Assembly: GCF_020567425.1 (NCBI RefSeq)
Contig: NZ_JAJCVJ010000001.1
Coordinates: 372,001 to 436,000, forward strand
Length of the DNA stretch: 64,000 nucleotides
Reading direction: 5' to 3'
DNA from: Salinirubrum litoreum
GTDB taxonomy: Archaea > Halobacteriota > Halobacteria > Halobacteriales > Haloferacaceae
Shown: positions 16,611 to 25,419 of the stretch, piece by piece
How the letters are laid out: each line of letters starts with the position of its first letter
How positions within the stretch are numbered: position 1 is the stretch's first letter
Position numbers and translations under genes: made by a program
Notes under the pieces: generated by a model
The model's database searches: none
Seen by the model: only the letters and a program-made list of their open reading frames with translations
What the model was told of the DNA's origin: nothing

Positions 16611-18191
16611 ATGAAACAGTCCACGTTACTCGTCCTCGCCGTCGTCGCACTCCTCGTCGTGCCGGCCTCGGCGGTGGCTATCACCGAAGGCGAACCGTCT
16701 CTGAGCGTCGACCTGTCCGACAACCGCGTCACCGCCGGTCAGGTCACGGCACTCGAACTGACAGTCCAGAACAAAGGAAACATCGAACGCAGCAACAACC
16801 CCTCGCTCAACTCGCAGGTGACGACCGCGAACGGGGTTCGCATCAGTCTCTCGAAGGGTGACGCGCCGGTCACCGTCAAGACGGACACGCAGGCCATCGG
16901 CACCCTGCCACAGACCGCCCGGAGCGTCCCCTTCCGCGTCGTCGTCGACGAGGACGCAGAACCGGGCAAGTACAAACTCGACGGCCAGATTCGCTACCGC
17001 TACACGAGTCTGATCGATCCCGCCTCCGGTGCGGCACAGGAGGAGGACGCGGTCCGGCGGTTCTCCCTGACGCTGATCGTCGAGGAGGAACCCCGGTTCG
17101 AGATCGTCGAGAGCCAGTCCGACGTCGCGATCGGTGACGACGGGCCGATCACCCTGACCCTGCGGAACAACGGGACCGAGGCCGCCAGCGAGTCGGCGGT
17201 GACGATCAGATCCGGCAACGACGAACTCACCTTCGCCGGGTCAAAGACGGCACGCAGTTACGTCGGCGACTGGGCACCCGACGAGACCCGGACTCTGACG
17301 TTCAAAGGCTCGATGGCCTCCGGCGCGGAGGTCCGCCCGTACAGCCTGAACGCGACCGTCAGCTACGAGGACGGCGAGGGGGTCCCCGGTCGCTCGAAGG
17401 GACTCCAGTTCGGCGTCACGCCGCGCGGTGAGCAGACGTTCGCGGTCGAGAACGTCACCAGCAGTCTGCGCGTCGGCGAGGAGGGCACCGTCACGGGTGA
17501 GGTCGTCAACACCGGCCCGCAGACGGCGAACAACGCGGTCGTCGTGCTCTCGACGGGCAACGGGAACCTGAACGTCCGGGAGTCCGAGTTCGCCATCGGC
17601 GACATCGCCTCCGACGATCGCGCGACGTTCGCGTTCGACGTGGACGTGACCGACTCGGCGGAGGCCGGCCCGCGCCAGTTGACCGCCGAGGTCCAGTACC
17701 GGAACAGCGACGGCGATCAGCGCGTCAGTGATCCCCTCGACGTGCGTGCCGACGTGGGCGAGAAGCGCGACGAATTCGGCGTCTCGCCGGTGAACGCGAC
17801 CTTCCAGGTCGGCTCCGGTGGCCAACTCGAACTGTCGGTGACCAACGCGGGCGAGGAGACCGTCTCCGACGTATCGGCGAAACTGTTCGTCGACTCGCCA
17901 GTGTCGGCCAGCGACGACGAGGCGTTCATCGACGAACTCGCGCCGGGCGAGACGCGGACGATCACCTTCGGCGTCGGCATCGCCGGCAGTGCGACCGCGA
18001 AGATCTACCCGGTCGAACTCGACTTCCAGTACACCACCGAGGAGGGTGACACGCTCGTCTCGGACACCTACAAACTCCCGGTCGAGGTCACGCCCCGGCA
18101 GGGCGGTGGCGGACTCCCCCTCCCGCTGATCGGTGGCGTCCTCCTCGTCGTCCTGCTCGGGGTCGGCGGTTACCTCTACATCCGTAGGTAA
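16611..18191 (+). CDS. Secreted CARDB/COG1361-type protein with C-terminal anchor
   Basis: 526 residues. A signal peptide (MKQSTLLVLAVVALLVVPAS, cleavage near AVA-ITEG) is followed by at least four Ig-like CARDB repeats of about 100 residues, each marked by 'L.V.N.G....(A/S)...V' such as TLRNNGTEAASESAV, GEVVNTGPQTANNAV and LSVTNAGEETVSDVS. A single C-terminal helix (LPLIGGVLLVVLLGVGGYLY) with a basic tail YIRR anchors it with the body outside. It precedes the MMPL exporter by three bases. COG1361 proteins are often encoded beside such exporters and may act as their extracellular partner, which is an inference from context. Confidence 0.85.
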   Translation: MKQSTLLVLAVVALLVVPASAVAITEGEPSLSVDLSDNRVTAGQVTALELTVQNKGNIERSNNPSLNSQVTTANGVRISLSKGDAPVTVKTDTQAIGTLPQTARSVPFRVVVDEDAEPGKYKLDGQIRYRYTSLIDPASGAAQEEDAVRRFSLTLIVEEEPRFEIVESQSDVAIGDDGPITLTLRNNGTEAASESAVTIRSGNDELTFAGSKTARSYVGDWAPDETRTLTFKGSMASGAEVRPYSLNATVSYEDGEGVPGRSKGLQFGVTPRGEQTFAVENVTSSLRVGEEGTVTGEVVNTGPQTANNAVVVLSTGNGNLNVRESEFAIGDIASDDRATFAFDVDVTDSAEAGPRQLTAEVQYRNSDGDQRVSDPLDVRADVGEKRDEFGVSPVNATFQVGSGGQLELSVTNAGEETVSDVSAKLFVDSPVSASDDEAFIDELAPGETRTITFGVGIAGSATAKIYPVELDFQYTTEEGDTLVSDTYKLPVEVTPRQGGGGLPLPLIGGVLLVVLLGVGGYLYIRR

Positions 18192-18194
18192 CAG

Positions 18195-20822
18195 ATGGAC
18201 TACCAACGTCTCGTCGATTGGGTCGACTCGCGGATCGTCGGCAGCCCCGGCAAGGTGATCGTCGCCTTCCTGCTGGTCTCGCTCGTGTTCGCAGGCGGAC
18301 TCGGCAACGTCTCGACCGAGGCCGGCACCCAGCAGTTCGCCGAGGACATCCCGGCGAACAACGCCCTGGAGGACATCAACCGGGAGTTCGGTCCGTCGTT
18401 CTCGGCGGACACCGGCAGTACCCAACTCATCCAACGAGCCGACAACGTCCTCTCGAAGAAGGAACTGCTGCGGATGCTCGAAGCCCAGAAGCGCGTCGCA
18501 GAACAGGAAGAACTGCGCGTGACGGGTACCTCCAGTGCGGCCCAGGTCGTCGCCCGGACCATCGACCCGCAGGCGACGACGCTCGGCCAGCAGATCGACG
18601 CACTCGAGGGTGCGACCCAGCGTGAGGTGGCGGCCGCAGTCCGCGCGAACGCCGACAACCCCGCGCTGACGGGCACCGTCAGCAACGACTTCAACCGTCG
18701 GTCCGCGTCGTCGTCGGCGACCATCGGCGTCGTCCAGCACACCCTCCCCTCGGGGCTCTCCGGGGGCGGCGCGGGGATGGGCGGATCGAGTCCGCTGACC
18801 GACATCCAACTCCGGATCGACCGGATCGTCGGCACCGTCGGCGGCGACATCACCGTCTTCGGGAGCGGCCTGATCGCCGACGAGTTCAGCGGCGTCATCA
18901 CCGACTCACTGCTGATCGTGACGCCCGCCGCAGTGCTGTTCATCATCTTCTTCCTGATCGTCGCGTACCGTGATCTGGTCGACCTCCTCTTGGGGACGTT
19001 CTCGCTCGGGATGGCCGTGATCTGGACGTTCGGCTTCCTCGGCCTCGTGGGGATCCCCTTCAACCAGATCATGATCTCGGTCCCGCCGCTGTTGCTCGCG
19101 GTCGGGATCGACTTCGGGATCCACGCGATCAACCGGTACCGCGAGGACCGGGAGACCGGTCTCGACATCGGCGACGCGATGACTCGGACGACCGACCAAC
19201 TGCTCGTGGCGTTCTTCATCGTCACGGGGACGACCGTCATCGGCTTCCTCGCCAACTTCGCGTCGGATCTCCCGCCGATCAAGGACTTCGGCCTCGTCGC
19301 GGCCGCCGGTATCGTGTTCACGTTCCTCATCTTCGGCATCTTCCTCCCCTCGGCGAAGGTGTGGGTCGACCGGAACCGCGAGCGGTTCCCGATCCCCACG
19401 TTCAGTCAGAAACCGCTCGGTGCAGAGGGCACGTCGCTCGGCCGCGTCCTGCAGGCCGGCGTCGTCGTCGCCGACAAGATTCCGGTCGGGTTCCTGCTCG
19501 TCGCGCTCCTTTTGTCTGCGGGGGCCGGGTACTACGCCACCGGCGTCGACACGACGTTCACCCAGGAGGACTTCCTGCCGCCCGAAGAGGTGCCGGCGTA
19601 CCTCCAGGCGCTCCCCGAACCGTTCGCCCCGGGCGAGTACAGCGTCGTGGCGACACTGAACTTCCTCGAAGAGAAGTTCCAGACGACACAGGGCGGGAGT
19701 GTGACGATCTACGTCGAGCGCCCGATGCAACAGGACTCGGTGTTAGAGGAGATACACCGGATGGGCGACAGCCCACCCGACTCCTTCGTCCAGAGCGACG
19801 GGCGCGCCCAGTCACAGAGCATCGTCACCGTGATCCAGTCACAGGCGGCGCGTGATCCGGAGTTCCGACAGGTCGTCGCCAGAAACGACCGCGACGGGAA
19901 CGGCATCCCCGACCGGAACCTGGAGACGGTGTACGACGAACTGCTCCAGACCGAGTCCCGCGACGAGGCGCTGAACTACCTCGCCGAGGACCGGCAGAGT
20001 TCGCGGGTCGTCTACTCGGTGACGGCCGACGCCTCACAGGACGAGATCACGGCCGACGGTCGGATGGTCGCAGACCGGTTCCGTGGCAGTGCCATCGCCA
20101 CCGGGAACACCATCGTCTTCGCGGCTGTCTCCGACGTGATCTTCGAGTCCGCCATCGTGAGCCTCGCTATCGCCCTGTTCGGGACAGCAGTGTTCCTGCT
20201 GTTCATCTACTGGGTGCTGGAGGGCAAGCCCTCGCTCGGACTCGCCAACCTCGTGCCCATCGTCGTCGCCGTCTCGCTGGTCGCGGGATCGATGCGCGTG
20301 CTGGGCATCGCGTTCAACGCCTTCACGGCGACGATTCTCGCCCTGACCATCGGGTTGGGGATCGACTACTCGGTCCACGTCGTCCACCGGTTCATCGACG
20401 AGCGACACGAACGGCCGCTCGTCGAGGCACTGGAGGTGACGGTGCGCGGGACCGGCGGTGCGCTGCTTGGCTCGATGCTGACGACCAGTTTCGGCATCGG
20501 TGTGCTGGTGCTCGCGGTGCTCTCGGTGCTCGGGCAGTTCGGGACGCTGACGGCGCTGTCGGTCGTCTACTCGTTCCTCGTCTCCCTGCTCGTGCTCCCC
20601 TCGGCGCTGGTCATCTGGGACCGACTCGTCGGCAACGATCCGGACCGACCGATCGGTGCCGGATCGGGGCGGACGCCGCCCGACGACGACGGGAGTGACC
20701 CGATGTTCGGCCCGACGCCGGCGGCCGACGCCGAACCACGAACTGACGGCGGCGAACCGCTCGCCGACACCTGCACGGACGCCGGTGAGCAGACTGCCCT
20801 GGAGCGAGGTGGCTCCCGGTGA
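18195..20822 (+). CDS. MMPL/RND-family exporter
   Basis: 875 residues. There is one helix near the start (VIVAFLLVSLVFAGGLG), a large extracytoplasmic loop, a five-helix bundle with VGIDFGIHAINRYRE near residue 303, then a second loop and a second bundle with GLGIDYSVHVVHRF near residue 723. The twin G-x-D-(Y/F) motifs carry the membrane aspartates that relay protons in MMPL/RND pumps. The C-terminal ~60 residues are an acidic, disordered tail. In MMPL relatives the cargo is lipid or hydrophobic compounds, sometimes via a partner. The stop overlaps the TrmB start by four bases. Confidence 0.9.
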   Translation: MDYQRLVDWVDSRIVGSPGKVIVAFLLVSLVFAGGLGNVSTEAGTQQFAEDIPANNALEDINREFGPSFSADTGSTQLIQRADNVLSKKELLRMLEAQKRVAEQEELRVTGTSSAAQVVARTIDPQATTLGQQIDALEGATQREVAAAVRANADNPALTGTVSNDFNRRSASSSATIGVVQHTLPSGLSGGGAGMGGSSPLTDIQLRIDRIVGTVGGDITVFGSGLIADEFSGVITDSLLIVTPAAVLFIIFFLIVAYRDLVDLLLGTFSLGMAVIWTFGFLGLVGIPFNQIMISVPPLLLAVGIDFGIHAINRYREDRETGLDIGDAMTRTTDQLLVAFFIVTGTTVIGFLANFASDLPPIKDFGLVAAAGIVFTFLIFGIFLPSAKVWVDRNRERFPIPTFSQKPLGAEGTSLGRVLQAGVVVADKIPVGFLLVALLLSAGAGYYATGVDTTFTQEDFLPPEEVPAYLQALPEPFAPGEYSVVATLNFLEEKFQTTQGGSVTIYVERPMQQDSVLEEIHRMGDSPPDSFVQSDGRAQSQSIVTVIQSQAARDPEFRQVVARNDRDGNGIPDRNLETVYDELLQTESRDEALNYLAEDRQSSRVVYSVTADASQDEITADGRMVADRFRGSAIATGNTIVFAAVSDVIFESAIVSLAIALFGTAVFLLFIYWVLEGKPSLGLANLVPIVVAVSLVAGSMRVLGIAFNAFTATILALTIGLGIDYSVHVVHRFIDERHERPLVEALEVTVRGTGGALLGSMLTTSFGIGVLVLAVLSVLGQFGTLTALSVVYSFLVSLLVLPSALVIWDRLVGNDPDRPIGAGSGRTPPDDDGSDPMFGPTPAADAEPRTDGGEPLADTCTDAGEQTALERGGSR

Positions 20823-21586
20823 GCCAACACGAGGCGGTCGAGGCGCTCGAACGACTCGGTCTGTCGAACTACGAAGCACGGGTGTTCGTCGCCCTCCAGC
20901 GACTCGGCACCGGGACCGCGAAGGAAGTCCACTCGGTCGCAGACGTGCCCCGGTCGCAGGTGTACGGCGCGGCCGAAGAACTGGAAGAGCGCGGGCTGAT
21001 CGAGATTCAGCGGTCGACACCCAAACGATATCGGCCGGTCAGCATCGAGACCGCGAAAGCACAGCTTCGGGCCCGACTCGAACGCGAGCAGGAGCGTGCG
21101 TTCACCTGCCTCGACGAGATTCAGCGCTCGGGCGGCGACGTGGAGTCACGCGACGACGTGTGGACAGTCCGGGGGACCGAACCCGTGACGGACCGACTCG
21201 TCGACCTCGCAGAACGCGCCGAGTCGGAACTGTTCTTCGGTGCGGCCAGTCCCGAACTCGTGCCGGACCACCTCGTCGAGACGCTCCGCCGACAGGCCGA
21301 AGCCGGGTTGTCGGTACGCGTCGTCAGCGAGTCGGCCGAGGTGCGGGACCTCTTTGCCGGCACGGAGAACGTCACGGTCGAACAGCCAGTCGAGGAGGCC
21401 CCGCGTGGGTTCACCAGTCGGTTCCTGCTGGTGGACGACAGCGCGATTCTGCTCTCGGTCGTCACCGGCGACGGCGGGCAGGTGCCGGGAACTGCCGAGG
21501 AGACGGCGATCTGGAGCGCCGACACCGCCATCGCGGCGGTGCTGTCGCTGTTCATCCGGTACGGTGTGGACGCGATTCTCGGCTGA
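20819..21586 (+). CDS. TrmB-family transcriptional regulator
   Basis: 255 residues from a GTG overlapping the exporter stop. The N-terminal winged helix is LERLGLSNYEARVFVALQRL to VHSVADVPRSQVYGAAEELE, with the wing IEIQRSTPKRYRPV, as in TrmB. A coiled linker (about 80-105) leads to a phospholipase-D-like C-terminal half (ESELFFGAASPELVPDHL ... SRFLLVDDSAILLSV), the effector domain of TrmB-like regulators. It probably controls its own operon. Effector ligand unknown; the sugar-binding C-terminal extension of canonical TrmB appears short. Confidence 0.88.
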   Translation: MSQHEAVEALERLGLSNYEARVFVALQRLGTGTAKEVHSVADVPRSQVYGAAEELEERGLIEIQRSTPKRYRPVSIETAKAQLRARLEREQERAFTCLDEIQRSGGDVESRDDVWTVRGTEPVTDRLVDLAERAESELFFGAASPELVPDHLVETLRRQAEAGLSVRVVSESAEVRDLFAGTENVTVEQPVEEAPRGFTSRFLLVDDSAILLSVVTGDGGQVPGTAEETAIWSADTAIAAVLSLFIRYGVDAILG

Positions 21587-21768
21587 ACAGACCGTCCGGT
21601 CCGCGCCGTCCGGGAGGTCTCCGCTCGGAGTTCGTCGGATGCGGAAGGCTACGAAGTACGGTCGATTCGAAAGGGGGGAGTGGGCGACCGCGCCCTACCC
21701 GTGTGGGCCATGAAGTTCCCACGGCGTGGTCGCCCTGCCGGTCCGGGGTCTGCGACCGGCAGTCGTCC

Positions 21769-21960
21769 TATGCACCACAGACATATTCGACTTTCGCCCT
21801 CGTGCGGGCGACAGAAACGACCGCGAGATGCGGGGCGCTTTTCGGGTCTGCGACAGAGTTCGGTGACATACCGACCGTCGCCGTCCTGCAGACGAGCGTC
21901 GCCGACCTGGACCCAGCGGTGCTGGCCGAACAGCGCGAGTTCGTCCCCGTGTTGGACTGA
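21769..21960 (+). pseudogene. Possible remnant or very small gene
   Basis: The frame ending at 21960 reads SYAPQTYSTFALVRATE, then GSATEFGDIPTVAVLQTSVA and a tail ending EFVPVLD. From 21802 (a GTG) it gives 52 residues with third-position GC and Asp/Val/Ala content like real genes, whereas further upstream in the frame the sequence turns Arg/Gly-rich. It may be the 3' end of a decayed gene or a small protein with a GTG start. No family is recognised and the call is weak. Confidence 0.25.
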
Positions 21961-22171
21961 GCGGTCTCCCTGTTGGTGACGTTCGAGCGGGAGCGACTCG
22001 ACAACTCTCCCGCTGTTGTTCGTGTGCTCTCGTCGGTGGCGGGACTGGTGTCGAGTGTCATCGATTCGCACGATCTCGGTTCGGAGGCGTCCAGAGACGG
22101 CAAAACGTCGACACTGTTTTCCGAGAGTGAAATTCGGCTTTCTGAAAACCAAAGCTGAGTTTTCGGTTGCC

Positions 22172-22180
22172 AAGCTTTAT
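22172..22180 (+). promoter_or_regulatory. TATA-like box for dpsA
   Basis: AAGCTTTATG is centred about 30 bases before the DpsA start region, with a purine-rich stretch directly upstream. A dyad at 22116-22149 precedes it and could bind a redox or metal regulator (inference). Confidence 0.5.
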
Positions 22181-22209
22181 GTCCGATGCGTGCGTATCTG
22201 TGGATGTCT

Positions 22210-22746
22210 ATGAGTACCCAGAAGTCCGTCCGCAGACAGTTCGGTAGCGTCGAGTCCAGCCCCGCCCTCCGACTCGAACAGAAGAAGGTCGAACAGCTCG
22301 TCGACGCGCTGAACACCGATCTCGCGGCGACCTACGTCCTCTACCACCAGCTGAAGAAGCACCACTGGAACGTCGAGGGTGCCGAGTTCCGCGACATCCA
22401 CGTCTTCCTCGGCGAGGCGGCAGGCCGCGCAGAGGAGTTCGCGGACGAACTCGCAGAGCGCGCGCAGGCGCTCGGCGGCGTCCCGATGGCCGGCGGCAAG
22501 AACTACGAGGAGCACGCACCGGTCTCGCCCGAGGGCGACGACGTGTACGACATCCGCACCTCGCTGGAGCACGACATGGAGATGTACGGCGACATCATCG
22601 AGACGCTCCGCGAGCACGTCGAACTCGCCGACAGCCTCGGTGACCCCACCACGGCCCACATGCTCCGCGAGAACCTGATCCACGTCGAGGAAGACGCGCA
22701 CCACATCGAGCACTACCTCGAGGACGACAGCCTCGTGCAGGGCTGA
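22210..22746 (+). CDS. dpsA: DpsA ferritin-like DNA/iron storage protein
   Basis: 178 residues beginning MSTQKSVRRQFGSVESS. The ferroxidase segment LYHQLKKHHWNVEGAEFRD closely matches haloarchaeal DpsA, and ALGGVPMAGG and DDVYDIRTSLEHDMEMYGD also fit. The C-terminal EEDAHHIEHYLEDD is shared with Halobacterium DpsA. Dps dodecamers oxidise Fe(II) with peroxide and store it. An ATG two codons upstream is possible, but homologues start MSTQ. A T-run follows the stop. Confidence 0.95.
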   Translation: MSTQKSVRRQFGSVESSPALRLEQKKVEQLVDALNTDLAATYVLYHQLKKHHWNVEGAEFRDIHVFLGEAAGRAEEFADELAERAQALGGVPMAGGKNYEEHAPVSPEGDDVYDIRTSLEHDMEMYGDIIETLREHVELADSLGDPTTAHMLRENLIHVEEDAHHIEHYLEDDSLVQG

Positions 22747-22766
22747 AACGCGGGCTCCGAACTCGA

Positions 22767-22772
22767 TTTTTT
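22767..22772 (+). terminator. T-run terminator after dpsA
   Basis: Six T residues about 20 bases after the dpsA stop, in GC-rich surroundings. Archaeal polymerase terminates at such T-tracts. Confidence 0.5.
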
Positions 22773-22880
22773 CGCGTGCTCACACGAGTAGCGACGCGAC
22801 TCCCGTCCCCCACCGATCCACACGATACGTCGACGAACCCGAAACGCTAAGTCGGTCGTTGCCGGAGCAATTCCCGATTG

Positions 22881-23384
22881 ATGCTCGTCGTCGTGTGCGG
22901 TTTACCGGGGGTAGGAAAGACGACCGTCGCGGAGTACGCCGTCGACCTGCTCGACGCCGAACTGCTCAGAACCGACGTGGTCCGGAAGGAACTGTTTCCG
23001 GACCCCGACTACACCGACGCCGAGCAGTCGGCGGTGTACGACGAACTGCTCGCGCGCGCCCGCGACCGACTCGTGGACGGTCACCCGGTCGTCCTCGACG
23101 GGACCTTCCACGCCTGCGAGTACCGCGAGCGAGCACTCGGTGTCGCCGACGCGACCGACAGCGCGGGCCACCTGCTCCGGGTCGTCGGCGACCAGTCGAC
23201 CGTCGAGGACCGGATCGTCGACCGCGAGGACGACGCCAGCGACGCCGACGTTCGCGTCCACCGACACTACCGCGATCTGTTCGAAGCCCTCGAACGCGAT
23301 CACGTGACGGTCGACAACTCCGGCGACCTCGATCACACCTACGACCAGATCGAGACCGCCATCGGCGTCGAACCGGCAAAGTAA
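22881..23384 (+). CDS. P-loop kinase (AAA_33/Zeta-toxin-like small kinase)
   Basis: 167 residues. Walker A GLPGVGKT is at residues 7-14. Around residue 32, RTDVVRKELFPDPDY resembles the substrate-binding loop of small AAA_33 kinases, followed by HPVVLDGTFHACEYR (Walker B-like Asp) and the lid-type DREDDASDADVRVHRHYRD. It is probably a small-molecule or nucleotide phosphotransferase; the acceptor is unknown. A TTG directly before the ATG is not needed as a start. GGAGCAA about 14 bases upstream is a weak ribosome binding site. Confidence 0.8.
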   Translation: MLVVVCGLPGVGKTTVAEYAVDLLDAELLRTDVVRKELFPDPDYTDAEQSAVYDELLARARDRLVDGHPVVLDGTFHACEYRERALGVADATDSAGHLLRVVGDQSTVEDRIVDREDDASDADVRVHRHYRDLFEALERDHVTVDNSGDLDHTYDQIETAIGVEPAK

Positions 23385-23465
23385 ACCGGCCGGGTAGCCC
23401 GTCTCAGCACCGACCCCGACTGCACCAGTGCGAACCGTGAAGTGTCACGCTAGACAACTCCGACC

Positions 23466-24539
23466 GTGACACGCGACTCCGCCCGCACCCTCCGATCCCG
23501 CCTCCCCGATCCGACCCTGCTCTCTCTGTTGGGACTCCTGTCGATCCCCGGGTTCCTGTTCCCGTCGCTCGCCGACCTCCAGGTCTTCGGTCTCTGCTTC
23601 CTGTTCGCACTCTGGCCGTTGGTCGGGCCACTCTTCTCGACCAGCGGCGACACCGACGACCCGACCGACTGGATCGAGTCCGGCGGCTCTGTCGGCCGGT
23701 TCCTGCTCTCGATGGTCGTCCTGCAGGTGAACGTCTTCGTCCAGTGGCAGAGTCTGCAACAACTGGTCGGACAGGTCGTGATCCTCGCCCGCCACAGGGG
23801 CCGCGTCCCGAGTCCCGAGACCTTCGAGAGCGCGGTGGAGTACCGCCTCCCCTTCGACGGCGAGTGGACCGTCGCCGCCGGGAGTCACCGACGCGACCAG
23901 TCTCACTCGTGGGGAATCCTGACCCAGCGATACGCCTACGACGTCCTCGCCACCGACGAGGCGGGCCGGACCTACCGGGCCGCCGGTGCGGACGACGCCG
24001 GAGAACCGAACGACTCGACCGACGACGCCGGAGTCAGAAGCGACCTCGAGAGCGACGCGCCGGACGACCCTGCCGACTACTACTGTTTCGACAGACCCCT
24101 CTGTGCGCCGGCGGACGGCGAGGTGGTCGTCGCCAGCGACGGTCACCCGGACCACGACCGGATCGGCTGGCTGGACTTCGATCAGCGCAGTATTCTCGGG
24201 AACCACCTCGTGATTCGTCACGCCGACTCCGAGTACTCGCTGTTCGCCCACCTTCGACAGGGGAGCGTCACGGTCGCGGAGGGGGAGTCGGTCGCCGCCG
24301 GTCAACACGTCGGCGACTGCGGCCACTCCGGTAACTCGACCGAACCGCACCTGCACTTCCACCTGCAAGACGGCGAGAACTTCTTCACCTCGGCGGGTCT
24401 GCCGATCAGGTTCACAGATGTCGAGATAGCCGAGGGACCGGCCGGCGAGTTCCGGCGTCACGACGCGGTGGCGATCAGTGCCGGGCAGCGCGTTCGACAC
24501 GCCGGAACCGCAGAGGGGGAGAGCCTCCGGTCGAACTGA
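23466..24539 (+). CDS. Membrane M23 (LytM-like) metallopeptidase
   Basis: 357 residues from a GTG. Two or three N-terminal hydrophobic segments (about 18-65 and 80-105) precede an M23 domain: QRYAYDVLATDE, PLCAPADGEVVVAS, GNHLVIRHADSEYSLFAHL and EPHLHFHLQD, the His-x-His zinc pair. A first ligand equivalent to 'HxGxD' is not in its usual form (the segment is SHSWGILTQRYAYD). An acidic insert (about 180-205) interrupts the domain. Haloarchaea lack peptidoglycan, so the substrate must be a protein or S-layer component, or the domain may bind rather than cleave. Confidence 0.8.
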   Translation: MTRDSARTLRSRLPDPTLLSLLGLLSIPGFLFPSLADLQVFGLCFLFALWPLVGPLFSTSGDTDDPTDWIESGGSVGRFLLSMVVLQVNVFVQWQSLQQLVGQVVILARHRGRVPSPETFESAVEYRLPFDGEWTVAAGSHRRDQSHSWGILTQRYAYDVLATDEAGRTYRAAGADDAGEPNDSTDDAGVRSDLESDAPDDPADYYCFDRPLCAPADGEVVVASDGHPDHDRIGWLDFDQRSILGNHLVIRHADSEYSLFAHLRQGSVTVAEGESVAAGQHVGDCGHSGNSTEPHLHFHLQDGENFFTSAGLPIRFTDVEIAEGPAGEFRRHDAVAISAGQRVRHAGTAEGESLRSN

Positions 24540-24547
24540 CAGATGGC

Positions 24548-25366
24548 TCAGTCCCGATTCGTCTCGAACCACTCGACCGCGTAGTCCACCAACTCGGTCT
24601 GTTCCACGAGCGCCGCGTCACCGACACCGACCTCGCCCCGCCGAACCGCGTCCGGCCGAGCCGCCTCGAAGTCGTCACCCACCGAACCGAAGTCCTCGTC
24701 GTCGATGGCGATATCACTGAACTCGGCCCAGACGCGTTCGCCGTCTCGGAGGATCGGCCCACCCTGCGTCGTCTCCGCCACGTCGATGTCGGCGCGGTAC
24801 TCCGCGAGGTGGAGTGACGTGTTGCGCTCGTGGCCGACACCGAGCAAGAGGACGCGCGCGTCGAGGTCGTAACACCGCGCGAGCGGCGACCCCTCGCCGA
24901 GTGAGTCGTCGTAAGAGTGCTCCGAGACGACGAACTCGGCGTCCGGGCCGAGTGCGGCGAAGGAGTGTGCCGGGTGGCGACTCCGGGTCGCCTCGGGGTA
25001 GTCACGGAACGTCTCCGGAATCGCCCCCATTCCGCGCGTCGGCGTGATCTCCGGGCGGTAGGCCGGCATCGTCTCCCGGATGGCCCCCTCCCAGTCGTCC
25101 GGGACCGACGGGTTCTGCCAGTCGGCGGGGTCGGAGAAGTCGGTGGAGTGTGTCGGACAGACGACCGTCCCCGACTCGCCGACCGCGTCGAGAAGCGCGT
25201 CCACGACCGCGACCGGGCCGCCGGAGACCCACCCCAGCGAGGAGAGCGAGGAGTGGACGAGGAGCGTGTCGCCCGACTCGACGCCGAGGTCGCGCAGGTC
25301 GGTGACGAGTCGGTCGGTCGTGATCGGATCGGGCGACTGTTCCTCGGGACGGGGTCGGTCTGTCAT
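24548..25366 (-). CDS. AAC(3)-family acetyltransferase
   Basis: 272 residues. It has the antibiotic_NAT fold: LLVHSSLSSLGWVSGGP near the N-terminus (acetyl-CoA site), then AVVDALLDAVGESGTVVCPT, TRGMGAIPETFRDYPEATRS and HPAHSFAALGPDA, with the GEGSPLARCYDLDARVLLLG and HERNTSLHLAEYRA region of the family. Members acetylate the 3-amino group of aminoglycosides or related amines. In an archaeon the natural substrate is unknown, so resistance should not be assumed. It is convergent with the peptidase gene, eight bases apart. Confidence 0.85.
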   Translation of the reverse strand: MTDRPRPEEQSPDPITTDRLVTDLRDLGVESGDTLLVHSSLSSLGWVSGGPVAVVDALLDAVGESGTVVCPTHSTDFSDPADWQNPSVPDDWEGAIRETMPAYRPEITPTRGMGAIPETFRDYPEATRSRHPAHSFAALGPDAEFVVSEHSYDDSLGEGSPLARCYDLDARVLLLGVGHERNTSLHLAEYRADIDVAETTQGGPILRDGERVWAEFSDIAIDDEDFGSVGDDFEAARPDAVRRGEVGVGDAALVEQTELVDYAVEWFETNRD

Positions 25367-25419
25367 GCTCGACCGACCAGTCGCGGGTCGGCTCCTTCGT
25401 GGTTTCGGGGTCGGTCCGG

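Larger units (their letters stand above)
21587..22209. other. Long intergenic region upstream of dpsA
   Basis: 623 bases. It contains a possible gene remnant (21769-21960), a nested dyad GTTTTC...GAAAAC (22116-22121 / 22144-22149) with inner CCGA/TCGG, and the dpsA promoter (about 22172-22180). Several frames are open on both strands but none has a start plus haloarchaeal composition over its whole length. Confidence 0.45.

Noticed and set aside
20656-21960. Long + strand frame overlapping the TrmB gene
   Set aside because: The first part is an Arg/Thr/Pro-rich shadow of the exporter and TrmB genes. Only its last ~60 codons look protein-like, so only that fragment is listed.
21649-22316. Complementary-strand frames upstream of dpsA
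   Set aside because: Their composition is Ser/Arg/Thr-rich like antisense reads, they lack a recognised domain, and they overlap the dpsA promoter and start.
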